From: Caldilineaceae bacterium
Lineage (GTDB): Bacteria; Chloroflexota; Anaerolineae; Caldilineales; Caldilineaceae
DNA length: 64,000 nt
NCBI GenBank assembly: GCA_020846635.1
Contig: JADLDO010000016.1
Span: 1-64,000, forward strand
Direction: 5' to 3'
Shown here: piece after piece, positions 35,279-46,300 of the stretch
Numbering within the stretch: position 1 is the first letter of the stretch
Layout of the letters: the number at the start of each line of letters is the position of its first letter
Position numbers and translations under genes: made by a program
Notes under the pieces: model-generated
Database searches by the model: none
Seen by the model: only the letters and a program-made list of their open reading frames with translations
Told to the model about the DNA's origin: nothing

Positions 35279-38020
35279 TCAAACTGGCAGAGAGTTAGCC
35301 TGCACGACAAGCTGCCCGCTGCCGTTGCCGCTGGGCAGTGTGATCTCGACGGTTCCGGCGACGCGTGTCTTGCAGGGAACTTGCGTTCCATTCCAGGTTG
35401 CGCTGTAGCTGCGATCCGCGGCCAGCGTGGCTAGCACAACGGGCGTTTGGCCTGGGTTGCCGTACAGCAAGAGAGCCGCCGCCAACTTTGAATGGTCGGG
35501 CGCAATCGAGAGACTCTCTATCCAGACATTATGCCCGGTGGTGAAATGGCCGGGACGGTGATAGGCGCTATACCAGTTGACGACCGGAGCGGAGAGCGCG
35601 CCAAAGTGATGCCAACCGGCCCCGCGCCCGCTGTCGATTACAAAATGTTCAAAGCAGTTGTAGGTGCGGTCAACTTCCTGCTGCCAGATTGTGAGTGCTG
35701 TCTCGGCAATGTGATAGGCGGCGTCTGCTGCGCCCTGGTCCAGCAGTGCCTTCCAGAAGAACCATTGGTGCGCCATCCAAACCGCCCCATTCCAATAGCC
35801 ATCGTTACGGTAATAGGGCGCTCGCTGATCGACAGTGGAAAGACCGATGGGCGACCCCATGCGCCCAGGCGTCATAAGCTGTTCGATCAGGCGACTGGTT
35901 TGGGCCGGGGTGCAGCAATCTGCCACCAGCGGTGATGCGCCATCCATGCCCATATTGAAATTGACTCCGCTGCTGTGGCGCAAGAAGCCGCGCGGTACTC
36001 CCTCATCATCGTGTAGGACGTAGCTGAAGTAGCCGGCTTCCTCATCCCAAGCGTAGTCTTGCAGGGCTTGGGACAGCTCGACAATGTCTGTGTCATATTC
36101 GCTGATAGCCTCGCCCAGGGCGCTTGCCGCCATGCGTAGGATTTTAGCTGTGCGAATGGCGTGCGCGCTGTTGACGACGGGGGTCATGAAGGCGTAAAGG
36201 TCATGGGTGCGCGCATAGACCTGGGGTGGATAATCATCCCAACCGCCGGAGTTGTACCAATAGTCCCAGGTGCGGATCAGGCCGGATTGCAGGGTTCGTG
36301 TGGTCGAGCTGCCCAGGCGACCCATCAAAAAGCGATGATATTGTTGCAGGCGCGGATAGAAATAGGCAAGGAGTTCGCGATCCTGTGTGCGGTTCCACAG
36401 TTCCATAAAGAGATAGAATTGGGTGGGGACGGGGCTGCCATGATGGATAAAAGCAGCGTCGCGATCTCCAGGCTCGGTGACGTAGGCATTGAGCACGTCT
36501 ATCGCGCGCTCAATGTCGAATTCCAACAGCCCTAAGCCGATGAAGCCGGAATCCCACGTATACAGACAATCCCACCAGCGACCCGGTGTATAGTTGCGAA
36601 TCCAGGTGCCGCGCGTGCGGATGGGATAGACGACATTGGTGCTGAGGGTTGCCGCCATGCGCTCCTGGCTGGAGCGGTAGGGCTCGCCCGCAGGGTTGGG
36701 GGTGAGATTGACGACGCGGCTGCGCGCCTGGGCGACGGTGGCATGCCAAGCGTCGGGCGATGGATCAAACGCGGCGAGACGGGCGTAGACAGCTTCCTGG
36801 CTGCCGGAGCAGACCAGCCCGACCGTGGTGTGGCTTTCGCCGGGTGGCAGAAAAATCGGCTGCATGAGGATATTGGTATAGTGGCCTTTGCCTTCACCCT
36901 GAAACGTAGTGGCGACATGCTCGTGTACCTTGAGCCGCAGTATCTCGTCCAGTGATTCGGCGTAGACCTCGCGCACGAGCGAGGGCTGCATACCCCAGGC
37001 TAGCCCATAGATGACATTGGCATGATCGTACTTGAGCATGAGCGTGTTCTCAGGTCGATGAGAGGGCAAACGCGTGGGGACGGGATTCCAGATCGCGGGG
37101 GAAAATATGACCTCCTCCGCAAGTGGCTCATCGACAACCACAAAGCCGTTGATCTCGATTTCCGGTAGATCGCTATCCTTGTCAAGTATGGTAAAGGTTA
37201 TGTCGTACTCGCCTGGTGTAAGGGGGCCAAGCCAGAACGGGAATAGGTGAAGCTCGTCTCCGCTGCCTGAATACTTGATGGAAGCCTTGCCGATGCCATC
37301 CAGGCGAATGGTGGCACGCTCACCTTTGGGCCAGCGTGCGCGCAGCCAGAGCATCCCATTGATCATCGGTTCAGAGAGCGTAACCCGATAGTGGACACGG
37401 TCGCCCACGGTCGCGCCCCAGCCACCACCCAGCCCCAGCCCATCGACAAAGCCGTGGGCGCGAATCTCGCCGCGCACCTGTCCATCCCATGTGAGGTTGG
37501 CGCGCGGGTCAAAGCCAGCATATTCGACCGCGCGATAGTGGATCGCGTTGACCCAGACCGCGCCATGCGGCAGGCTTACTTTGTCGGGTTGCAGGACTTC
37601 ACGCGAATAGGGTTCGAGTGGAGGAAAGTGCAGCGCGGCGGCGTAGTGGAGGGAGAGTTGCTGGAGTGCATCACTCTGGTTGAGGGCTGTGCAATGTACC
37701 AATACTGCGTTTTCGTCGAGACGACAATAGGCAATGTCGTAGGTGAGTTGGTCACGCCAGATCAACTGGTGACGGTGACTGTAGTAGGAGAGGTCGGGCG
37801 CGGCCTCCCAGGGATGATAGCCCGACTCCCACATGACATTGGGCACTTGCACAGCGCGACGGTACAGCCCTGGAAAGACACTGAGATCAAAACGCAACCC
37901 CGCCCTCACATCAGGAATGTGCGAGACACCGACATAACGCTTGCTGTATGGCCCCCACGCCGGCAGGCGCAGGTCATGGCTGCCGGCTAAGGTGGCGAAG
38001 CGGGTGTGGGTTGTCGGCAT
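35279..38020 (-). CDS. (alpha/alpha)6-barrel glycoside hydrolase (GH63/MGH1-like)
   Basis: 913 residues, no signal peptide. The N-terminal 400 residues are beta-rich (GLRFDLSVFPGLYRRAVQVPNVMWESGYHPWEA). From about 445 the helical toroid begins: PGRWWDCLYTWDSGFIGLGLLEFD, then AAFIHHGSPVPTQFYLFMELWNR, WDYWYNSGGWDDYPPQVY, YYRNDGYWNGAVWMAHQWFFWKAL, and NCFEHFVIDSGRGAGWHHFGALSAPVVNW. The WDSGF, GGWDD and YWNGAVW motifs occur in GH63, GH37 and mannosylglycerate-hydrolase-like enzymes. The likely substrate is an alpha-linked oligosaccharide taken up by the cell. A short beta-rich tail follows the barrel. It is 115 bp upstream of the M20 gene on the same strand. Confidence 0.8.
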   Translation of the reverse strand: MPTTHTRFATLAGSHDLRLPAWGPYSKRYVGVSHIPDVRAGLRFDLSVFPGLYRRAVQVPNVMWESGYHPWEAAPDLSYYSHRHQLIWRDQLTYDIAYCRLDENAVLVHCTALNQSDALQQLSLHYAAALHFPPLEPYSREVLQPDKVSLPHGAVWVNAIHYRAVEYAGFDPRANLTWDGQVRGEIRAHGFVDGLGLGGGWGATVGDRVHYRVTLSEPMINGMLWLRARWPKGERATIRLDGIGKASIKYSGSGDELHLFPFWLGPLTPGEYDITFTILDKDSDLPEIEINGFVVVDEPLAEEVIFSPAIWNPVPTRLPSHRPENTLMLKYDHANVIYGLAWGMQPSLVREVYAESLDEILRLKVHEHVATTFQGEGKGHYTNILMQPIFLPPGESHTTVGLVCSGSQEAVYARLAAFDPSPDAWHATVAQARSRVVNLTPNPAGEPYRSSQERMAATLSTNVVYPIRTRGTWIRNYTPGRWWDCLYTWDSGFIGLGLLEFDIERAIDVLNAYVTEPGDRDAAFIHHGSPVPTQFYLFMELWNRTQDRELLAYFYPRLQQYHRFLMGRLGSSTTRTLQSGLIRTWDYWYNSGGWDDYPPQVYARTHDLYAFMTPVVNSAHAIRTAKILRMAASALGEAISEYDTDIVELSQALQDYAWDEEAGYFSYVLHDDEGVPRGFLRHSSGVNFNMGMDGASPLVADCCTPAQTSRLIEQLMTPGRMGSPIGLSTVDQRAPYYRNDGYWNGAVWMAHQWFFWKALLDQGAADAAYHIAETALTIWQQEVDRTYNCFEHFVIDSGRGAGWHHFGALSAPVVNWYSAYHRPGHFTTGHNVWIESLSIAPDHSKLAAALLLYGNPGQTPVVLATLAADRSYSATWNGTQVPCKTRVAGTVEITLPSGNGSGQLVVQANSLPV

Positions 38021-38291
38021 GCTAGTTGTTCCCTCTCCGTCTTATCTACTTGGTTCATCGGCCTGGAATAGAGTCTAGCGAATCATCGTAAGGAAACTAG
38101 TGGCAATGCCGGAAGGATTTCTACCGGCGCAACTATCCCTGCTCTATATCATGCCCTATAGGGAATGTGCAGACTGTCCCCTATGCTTCTCACATATTCT
38201 TAGATCATGCCAGTGCCGTCATAACCCATTGCGTCACTTTTGGCCTGAAGGGAAAAGACCATGCCAAGGGGGAAGATAATAGGAGATAAGA
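38021..38291. other. 271-bp divergent region, glycosidase versus response regulator
   Basis: Holds a second copy of TGGCAATGCCGG (38101-38112), here part of a small hairpin GCCGG...CCGGC (38108-38128), and the palindrome CCCTATAGGG around 38153-38162. No clear promoter pair was found on either strand. Confidence 0.4.
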
Positions 38292-38696
38292 ATGCCTGTG
38301 CTGCTTGTGGTCGAGGATAACGCAGTTCTCGCCACCACGCTTGTTCGTTTCCTGCGTGATCAAGGTCAATTGACTGTAGCCGCGGTCGCACCGACGGCGG
38401 AAGCTGCAATTGAGCAGCTCCGCCATCTGGCCGTCGATCTTGTTTTGGTGGACGTTTCGCTGCCCGCCATGAATGGCATTGATCTGGTCGCTTTCCTGCG
38501 CAAGCAATACCCGACTCTCCCTTGCCTGATGCTTTCCGGTCACAATGAAAGTCACTATGTGCGGCGTGCGCTTGCTGCTGGCGCAAAGGGCTATGTCATC
38601 AAGCAAGATCCAATTGCCATCCTGGTGGCTGTGCAGCGCGTTCTGGTGGGGGAAACCTATCTCAGTGAGGAATTGCGCAGGAAATTATATCACTGA
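38292..38696 (+). CDS. stand-alone response regulator receiver domain
   Basis: 134 residues, CheY-like, without output domain. The phosphoacceptor is Asp54 in LVLVDVSLPAMNG, the acidic pair is Glu8-Asp9, the switch Ser82 is in MLSGH, and Lys104 is in YVIKQD. AGGAGATAAGA precedes the ATG. No histidine kinase is adjacent. The C-terminal tail (LVGETYLSEELRRKLYH) is what remains where a LuxR-type output domain would follow in NarL-type regulators, so this may be a reduced member of that group. It ends 29 bp from the convergent oxidoreductase gene. Confidence 0.9.
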   Translation: MPVLLVVEDNAVLATTLVRFLRDQGQLTVAAVAPTAEAAIEQLRHLAVDLVLVDVSLPAMNGIDLVAFLRKQYPTLPCLMLSGHNESHYVRRALAAGAKGYVIKQDPIAILVAVQRVLVGETYLSEELRRKLYH

Positions 38697-38725
38697 CCCC
38701 ACTTTCTTCATTTTGAACATTTTCC

Positions 38726-39904
38726 TCATTTTGAGGATTTCGCGGCCTCATGCCAGGACATAGCCTCACCGCGCACGAGCCGCGCCCGGCGTTCGTAACG
38801 TCCGGGCCACTCGACCGGCAAGTCACCATTTTCGACCATCAACTTGAGGGGATTCACGCGCGTCTTGAGCGGCATGTAGATCCGTTGCCGTTTTCGTGCC
38901 GATTCAAAGAGCGCCATCATGATCTCCTGCACCGCGCGCGCCCGTTCTGCACCGCTGATCGGCGTTTCGACGCGACCTTCTACCCAATCAATCGCTTCTT
39001 GACATTGATGAGCCCAAGCGTCATGCCAGGGTGCTTCAACCTCATTCCACCCGTTTGACGACGTATTGAGATACCTCACGGTGCCAATTTCATAGTTATA
39101 GCGTGCTGATGGGCCTTCGGGCATGTACATGGGCGCATCGGAGGGGATTTCGCTGTCGGGAAAGCGGGTGGTATCCAGTTCCATGATGCCGTCAGTGCCG
39201 ATGACGCGGCAGCCCTGTCCAAGCCCGCGCACCAAGTTGCCCTGAATCAGGATGGTCGCGCCATTGTCGCACGCGGCTAACCCCAAACAGGCGTCCTCCG
39301 CCGGTAGACCGCGCTCAACCTGGTCGGTTGTGCGCTCGGCAGTGCCCATCACCCACTCGACCTGTGGCTCGTCCATGAGAAAGAGGGCAAGACGGATGTT
39401 GTGGGAGTTGGTGTTGAGGATGTTGCCGCCATCGTCCAACTGGATTTGTGTGACCTTGCCGATCACGCCTTCGCGTATGAGTTCGCGCGCCTTGAGCCAG
39501 GTGGCATGATGGGGACGTTGGAAGGCGATGATCAGCTTGACGCCGTTGCGTTCACAGGCTGTCAACATGTCGTCGGCCTCGCCCAAATCGACGGCCATTG
39601 GTTTCTGACAGATGATCGCCTTGGGACGGCGCGCAGCCGCGGCGATGACCATTTCGGCGTGCTGTTGGTGCCACGAACAGACATCGACAAAGTCGGGTCG
39701 CTCCTTGTCGAGCATCTCGCGATAGTCGGCGTAGCGGTGATCCTCGCCTACCTTAAAGAAGTCGCCATACTCGCGGCGGGCATCCGGGTTTGTGTCGGCG
39801 ATGGCCCCGATTGCGGTGGGCTGGCCGGGAACGCCGAGCCACCCGCGGCCATGCACGCGCGCGATGATGCCACAGCCGATGATGGCGGTACGATACTTAC
39901 TCAT
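38726..39904 (-). CDS. Gfo/Idh/MocA-family oxidoreductase
   Basis: 392 residues. The N-terminal Rossmann domain starts YRTAIIGCGIIARVHGRGW, and the family's EKP motif appears as ICQKPMAVDL with Gln replacing Glu and the Lys kept. The C-terminal alpha/beta domain follows. Members oxidise hydroxyl groups of sugars, inositols or sugar acids with NAD(P). TAGGAGAG precedes the ATG. It stands alone on this strand; the sugar-degrading context agrees with a sugar substrate, which cannot be named. Confidence 0.88.
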   Translation of the reverse strand: MSKYRTAIIGCGIIARVHGRGWLGVPGQPTAIGAIADTNPDARREYGDFFKVGEDHRYADYREMLDKERPDFVDVCSWHQQHAEMVIAAAARRPKAIICQKPMAVDLGEADDMLTACERNGVKLIIAFQRPHHATWLKARELIREGVIGKVTQIQLDDGGNILNTNSHNIRLALFLMDEPQVEWVMGTAERTTDQVERGLPAEDACLGLAACDNGATILIQGNLVRGLGQGCRVIGTDGIMELDTTRFPDSEIPSDAPMYMPEGPSARYNYEIGTVRYLNTSSNGWNEVEAPWHDAWAHQCQEAIDWVEGRVETPISGAERARAVQEIMMALFESARKRQRIYMPLKTRVNPLKLMVENGDLPVEWPGRYERRARLVRGEAMSWHEAAKSSK

Positions 39905-40029
39905 GAAACTCTCCTAGCGTGGTTTGTCATTTTTGGCATATGACGATTTTGTTACAGAGAAGTGATAGAAGTTGAGCTAGGCTACATGAGCCTATGCCTT
40001 TGAATTTGGTTGGGCAATAAGAGCGTAAT

Positions 40030-40205
40030 ACGAAACGGCTAAATTTACTAAAATGGCGGCTTTCTTTACGAAGATATAGCCCTGCGCTATGACAATTGGC
40101 CTAGAAATCGATAGATTCTCTGCGGCAATTAGCCCTTTAGGATGGCAGGCTCGTATATTATACTGATAGTGGTAGGATAGACCGGAATCGGTCTTGTTTT
40201 TGTTT
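40030..40205 (+). ncRNA. candidate unannotated RNA ending at an orphan terminator
   Basis: A rightward terminator (40179-40205) lies where no rightward protein gene precedes it for over 1.4 kb, so some short transcript should end there. Before it are local hairpins such as ATAGC-CCTGC-GCTAT (around 40076-40090). A -10-like TATACT (40159-40164) just before the hairpin is a second possibility for the start. The 5' end given is a guess. No known RNA family is recognised. Confidence 0.3.
40179..40205 (+). terminator. intrinsic terminator without a known gene
   Basis: AGACCG (40179-40184), loop GAAT, CGGTCT (40189-40194), then TGTTTTTGTTT. It is oriented rightward; the minus strand has no T run after the stem. 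Confidence 0.75.
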
Positions 40206-40298
40206 ATTCATAATATTCATATTGGCAGAGTTACACTCGTTTTGCTCTTCGTTGGCATGTTGCGTTCCTCGCTGTCTCCCTGATCTGAAGTCCCGCAA

Positions 40299-40326
40299 TT
40301 GTAACGCCCCGGATCTGCCCTATACC
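40299..40326 (+). promoter_or_regulatory. candidate promoter of the giant surface-protein gene
   Basis: TTGTAA (40299-40304) and TATACC (40321-40326), 16-bp spacing; start point near 40333 and a leader of about 35 bases. Confidence 0.45.
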
Positions 40327-40367
40327 CATAGTACCGTTTGACTTGTATTGTACTTAGAAAGTCTGTC

Positions 40368-43300
40368 ATGCGTATTAAACCTTATATTGTCGTTGCTCTG
40401 CTCCTATGCCTGAGCTTTGCAGTTTTGTTTCACTTGGGCCGAGCCGTGTACGCGCAAAGCCCGGACGAGAGTTCGGCGACTTTTTATTCCTATTTGCCAT
40501 TTTCGGGTACGGGAACTCCCCAGATCGACCTGGGGCTGCTCGATGAGACGGTTATAACAGACGAGGAGACTCCGGTTGTCGTGACGCTGTCGGCAGCCAA
40601 ACCAGATGCGACGATCCTAGAGTTCGCCATCGCCCAGCCTCCATTGCATGGCTCGCTGGGGAGTATCAGCGGCGCAATCTGTGCAGCCGGCACGCCCAGC
40701 ATTTGTACCGCCACTGTCATCTATATCCCTTCTGTTGATTTTGCGGGTAACGACTCCTTCAGCTATCGAGGCAGTTCTGTTCCCGGCAATGCCCCGAATG
40801 CAGCCGCCGGAGAGGGAATCATCTCGATTACTGTCAACCCGATCAATGATGCGCCTCGTTTCACAAAAGGCGCGGATGTGACAGTGGAGAGTACGGCGGG
40901 CGCGCAGAGCATTCCGGCGTGGGCGACCCAGATCAGTGCCGGGCCTGCCGACGAAGCAGGCCAAAGCCTGACTTTCGTTGTGTCCAACAGCGACAACAGC
41001 CTGTTTGCGGTGCAACCCTCAATCAGCAGCGCGGGGACGTTGGCCTTTACGCCTGTTCCCACTGCCGGTGGCACAGCCATTGTTACTGTGCGGCTGCAGG
41101 ATGATGGCGGCACAGCGAAGGGGGGCAGTGATGAGAGCGCGGCACAAACCTTTACAATTACAATCGAGCCACCTGCGGGCGAGCCGGTGGGTAGCAACCA
41201 AGAGGTGAACGTACATGAGGGCGGGCAGGTGACGATAGCGCTTTCTGCCACGAACCCCTCCGGCATGGCGTTGACCTTTGTGATTGCTAACCCGCCCAGC
41301 CACGGTACACTCGGCCCGATTGGGCCGGTGACCTGCGCGGGTGCTGCGCCCAACAGTTGTCGCGCCGAGATAACATACTCCCACGATGGCAGCGAATCTA
41401 CAAGCGATCTATTCACCTATCAGGCGGGCAACGGGGTTGTGGAGTCCGGCCTGATCACTGTCTCAATCACGGTGACGCCAGTGGATGATGCGCCTATCGC
41501 GGTGGACGATGAGGCCACAGTCAACGAGGATGCGGCAGCGACGTTGATCGATGTGCTCGCCAACGACACGGACGTTGACGGTGGGCCGATGAGCATTGCT
41601 GCCGTGGGCAATCCAGCCAATGGAACTGTGCTGATTGCCGGTGACAATCGCAGCCTCACCTATCAGCCTGACCCGGACTACTGTAACGATTCGGTGTTGA
41701 GCCGTGATACCTTCACCTATACGCTCGCGCCGGGCGGAGATGAAGCAACTGTCGCCGTGACCGTAACCTGTGTCAACGATGCGCCCGTCGCCGATCATGA
41801 CAGCTACAGCCTCCTTGAAGGGGCCACGTTGACGATTGTCGCGCCTGGGGTGCTGGCGAACGACACAGACATTGAGAATGATCCGCTGACTGCGGTCATC
41901 GTCGCCGGGCCAGCCCATGCCGCCTCTTTCACCCTGGATGCAGAGGGTGGCTTTACCTATGTCCACGACGGCAGCGAGACTGCAGCGGATCAATTTACCT
42001 ATCGAGCTAATGACGGGCTGGTAGAGAGCAATGTGGCGACGGTCTCTTTGACGATCACGCCGACGGATGATGCGCCGCTGGCTGTGAATGATGCCATCAC
42101 CGTGGTCGAGGACTCCGGCGCGACAACCATCGATGTCCTGGGCAACGACACTGACACGGATGGCGGCCCCATGAGCATTGCTACGGTTGGCGACCCGGCC
42201 AACGGCAGCGTAGTCATGGCGGGTGACAACCTGAGCGTGAGCTATGCGCCCGACCTCAACTACTGCAACGACCTGCTCAGTGTGACCGACAATTTCACGT
42301 ACACGCTTGCTCCTGGCGGCAGCGAAGCGACCGTCTCTGTCACCGTTATTTGTGTGAATGATGCGCCCGTGGCGATGGACGACAGCATCACCGTCACCGA
42401 AGACCTCCCCTTTACCGGCAGTGTCCTGATCGACAATGGCAATGGGGCCGACAGCGATCCCGACGGAGATCCGTTGACAATCGCCACCACCCCGGTTGTC
42501 GCTCCAACCCACGGATCTTTGATCCTGCGTGTCGATGGCACGTTCACCTATACGCCGACGCTGGACTACGTGGGGGATGACTTCTTTACCTATCGCCTGT
42601 TGGATGGCAGCGCCTTGTCTGACACAGCCCAAGTCACGCTCACCGTGCTCGCCGTGAATGATGCTCCGCTGGCAGTGAACAGAAGCGCCAGCGTCATGGA
42701 GGGCGGGTCCATAACGGTAACGCTCTCCGCAACTGACAACGAGGGCGACGCCTTGACCTTTGCGATTGACACGCCTCCTACGCATGGCGCTTTGGGAGCC
42801 ATTGGCAGTGCGTCTTGTGATGACAACACCCCTAGCACCTGCACCGCAGAGGTGGCGTACACCCACGATGGAAGCGAGACAACGTCCGACAGCTTCACCT
42901 ACACGGCGAACGATGGGGCGGCTGACTCTCCAGTGGCAAGTGTAAGCGTGACGATTACGCCGACGGATGATGCCCCGTTGGCTGTGGATGACGTGGCTGT
43001 GGTGGATGAGGACTCTGGTGCGACAACGATTGACGTGCTTGCCAACGATACCGATGTAGATGGTGGGCCTAAGAGCATCACCTCGGCTGGCGACCCAGCC
43101 AATGGCACAGTGGTGGTTGCGGGCGATAACCTCAGCCTCACCTATAAGCCTGACCTCAATTACTGTAACAGCGAGGCAGGCACGACCGACACCTTTACCT
43201 ATGCCATAAACGGTGGCTCCACTGCGACTGTCGCCGTGACGGTCAACTGTATCAATGATGATCCGGTGGCAGAGGATGATCTCTTTACGACCGCAGAGGA

Positions 43301-46300
43301 CACGGAACTGGCGGATGGCAATGTGCTGGATGACAACGGCAACGGCGCGGACTTCGATATTGAAGGAGACACGTTGACCGTAAACACAACGCCGATCACG
43401 GATACGCTCCACGGCGCGCTTGTGTTGAATACAGATGGCAGCTTTGTCTACTCCCCAACACTGAACTTTGCGGGGACGGATAGCTTTGGATATGAGCTTT
43501 CTGATGGCAATGGGGGGATTGACACAGCCGTCGTAACCATCACAGTTACGCCGGTGGATGACGCGCCGGTGGCAGTCAACGATGCCGCTACTGTGAGCGA
43601 GGACGCCGCGGCGACCACTATCGACGTGCTTGCCAATGATACGGATGTGGATGGTGGGCCAAAGACGATTGTGGCGGCAGGGGATCCGGCCAATGGGACT
43701 GTGCTGATTGCTGGTGACAATCTCAGCCTCACCTACCAGCCCAACGCGAACTATTGCAATACGCTCGTTGGCAGTTCCGACACATTTACCTATACGTTAA
43801 ATGGTGGCTCGACCGCTACCGTTGCCATGACCGTTACCTGCGTGAACGATGCACCCAGCGCGGATGATGACAGCTATTCGGTCAACGAAGGCGCTACGCT
43901 GAATGTCGCTGCGCCGGGCGTGCTGGAGGGCGATACAGATGTCGATAACGACACGCTCGCGGTGAACACGACGCCGGTCTCTGGCCCGATGAATGCGACT
44001 TCATTCACCTTGAGTGCCGACGGCTCGTTTGTCTATACCCATAACGGCAGTGAGACTACCTCGGACAGCTTTGTCTATCAGGTTTGTGACGATGCCGCGA
44101 TCCCTGCATGTGACACGGCGACGGTGAATCTCACAATCATCCCGGTCAACGATGCGCCTGTGAACAGCGTACCCGGCGCGCAAACAGTCAACGAAGATAC
44201 TGACCTGATCTTCCCCGGCTCCATTGCCATTGACGACGTGGATGCTGGCACCAGTGCTGTGCAGGTTACGTTGAGCGCGCTCAATGGTCTGCTCACCTTG
44301 AACGGCACAAGCGGGCTGACCTTTAGCAGCGGTGACGGCATTGATGACGCGACGATGACCTTTACGGGAATGGTGGCAACGATCAACAGCCGGTTGGATG
44401 GGCTGACCTATCGCGGCAACAGCAATTTCAATGAGACCAGAGGCAGCGAGACGCTGACCATCACCACCAACGACCTGGGCAATAGTGGTCTGGGCGGCCC
44501 CCTCTCCGACACAGACAGTGTGGGCATCACGGTGGTTGCAGTCGGCGACAAGCCCATTGCCACGGCAAAGAATTATAGCGCCCAAGCGAACATGCAGATT
44601 GCTATACCGGCAGGGAATGGATTGCTGCAAGGTGTTACGGACCCGGATACTGGTGACTCCGGCTATAGCCCCACTTTCACAGTCGGCACAGTGGGTGGTG
44701 CGGCTCCTTCTGGTGGCACAATCATCCATACTATTGCCAATGTAGGCACAGTGAACGTTTCGGTTAGTACGGGAGAGTTTAGCTTTGACCCGGCTCCTGG
44801 CGTGACAGGTAGTGTTGTCTTTACCTATACAGTCTGCGACAACGGCAGCCCAGACTCATCATGCAGTGACCCGTCGAATGTCACTTTCAACGTCGGCGGG
44901 CCTGTGATCTGGTTCGTAAACCCGGCAGTGGCGGGGCCTGGGGATGGCCGGTTGAGCAATCCGTTTAAGTTCCTTTCGGGGAATCCAGGTGCTAACAATG
45001 ATGTGGATGATGTCGATGGTGCCAATCATCGTATCTTCCTCTACAGCGGTACGGCGACTTCGGGCATTCCGCTCAATTCCGGCGAGTGGCTGATTGGACA
45101 AGGGAGTAGCGGGACAAGCTTTGACACATTCTTTGGCATCATACCGCCCGCCGGTACGATTGCCCGTCCCACGCTCAACGGTACCCGTCCGGTGGTGCAG
45201 GGGCAAGTCACACTGGGCACGAACGGGGTGGTACAGGGATTGGACATCACGCCACTCTCCGGCGTCCGTGGGCTCAGCGCCAGCGGTGCAACAGGGCTGA
45301 GCGTTAGCCAAGTCAGCGTCACTACAAATAACGCCATTGCGGTGAATCTTGTTAACTCGGATGGAACGTTCAACTTCACAAGGATCAATGCCAATGGAGG
45401 GACGAATGGTATTGTCTGGACGAATAATAGCCTTGCCACGGGTAGCTTTACAGTTGCGGGCAGCGGGGGAACCTGCACAGATGCGAATACGAGCGGCTGT
45501 TCGGGTGGCACCATCCAGAACAGTACAGGGGCAGACGATTCTTCGGTGACGCCTGTAGGCACTGGCATTGTCCTCAATAATGCCCACGATGTCTCCTTGA
45601 CACGCATGTGGATCCATGACCATTCCAACTATGGCATTCGCGGCACAAGTGTCGATGGCTTTACGTTAGATAATAGTGTGGTGAATGGTTCCAACGGCAC
45701 CAATGTCGCCACACCCTATAATGATGGGAGTTTGGTCTTCTTTGGTGTGACCGGCGCATCTGCTGGGATGACTGGAAATAGTTCGATTACCAACAGCACG
45801 ATTCGTGGCGGATGGCAGCGCAACATTGCGATTGACAATTCAACCGGCACGCTCAATCTGACGGTTAGCAACAACACCATCCGAAACACCAGCCCAACCT
45901 TCGGCGATGATGGTCTGTTTATCGAAGCTGATACGACGGCCAATATCACCGCGATTGTTACCAATAATACCTTTGCTGCTCATGGCGGCGATCACTTCAA
46001 TCTGAGCCTGCTGAATAATGCGGTTGTCGATTTGACCTTTACGGGCAATGCGCTTTCCGGAGGCCATGCAACAGGACTGGGTCAGGGTATCTTCATTCTG
46101 GGCGGGGCCTTCAACGGCAGCCTGACGTATGACATCTCGAACAATGGCACGGATGCGGTTCCCTTCAGCGGCAGTAATCAGGGGGGCGCGATCAACGTGA
46201 ATAAAGGCAGCGGCAGCGGTATTTTCAGCGGACGCATTGAAAACAACGTCATCGGCGATCCGGATGTGGATCACTCCGGTTCGTTACAGGCGTTTGGCAT

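Larger units (their letters stand above)
39905..40367. other. 463-bp intergenic region before the giant surface protein
   Basis: Contains the dyad TAGGCT-N5-AGCCTA (39978-39994), a strong rightward intrinsic terminator at 40179-40205 with no rightward gene before it, and a promoter for the giant gene (40299-40326). See the candidate RNA entry. Confidence 0.6.

Noticed and set aside
41463..43412. Long minus-strand frame of 649 codons opposite the giant repeat gene
   Set aside because: It mirrors the repeated, GC-rich codon pattern of the plus-strand modules; it is low-complexity, has no family features, and the plus-strand gene is well supported.
41502..43858. CRISPR or tandem DNA repeat array
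   Set aside because: Repeats are coding modules of about 290 bp in frame within a long gene, not short direct repeats with unique spacers.
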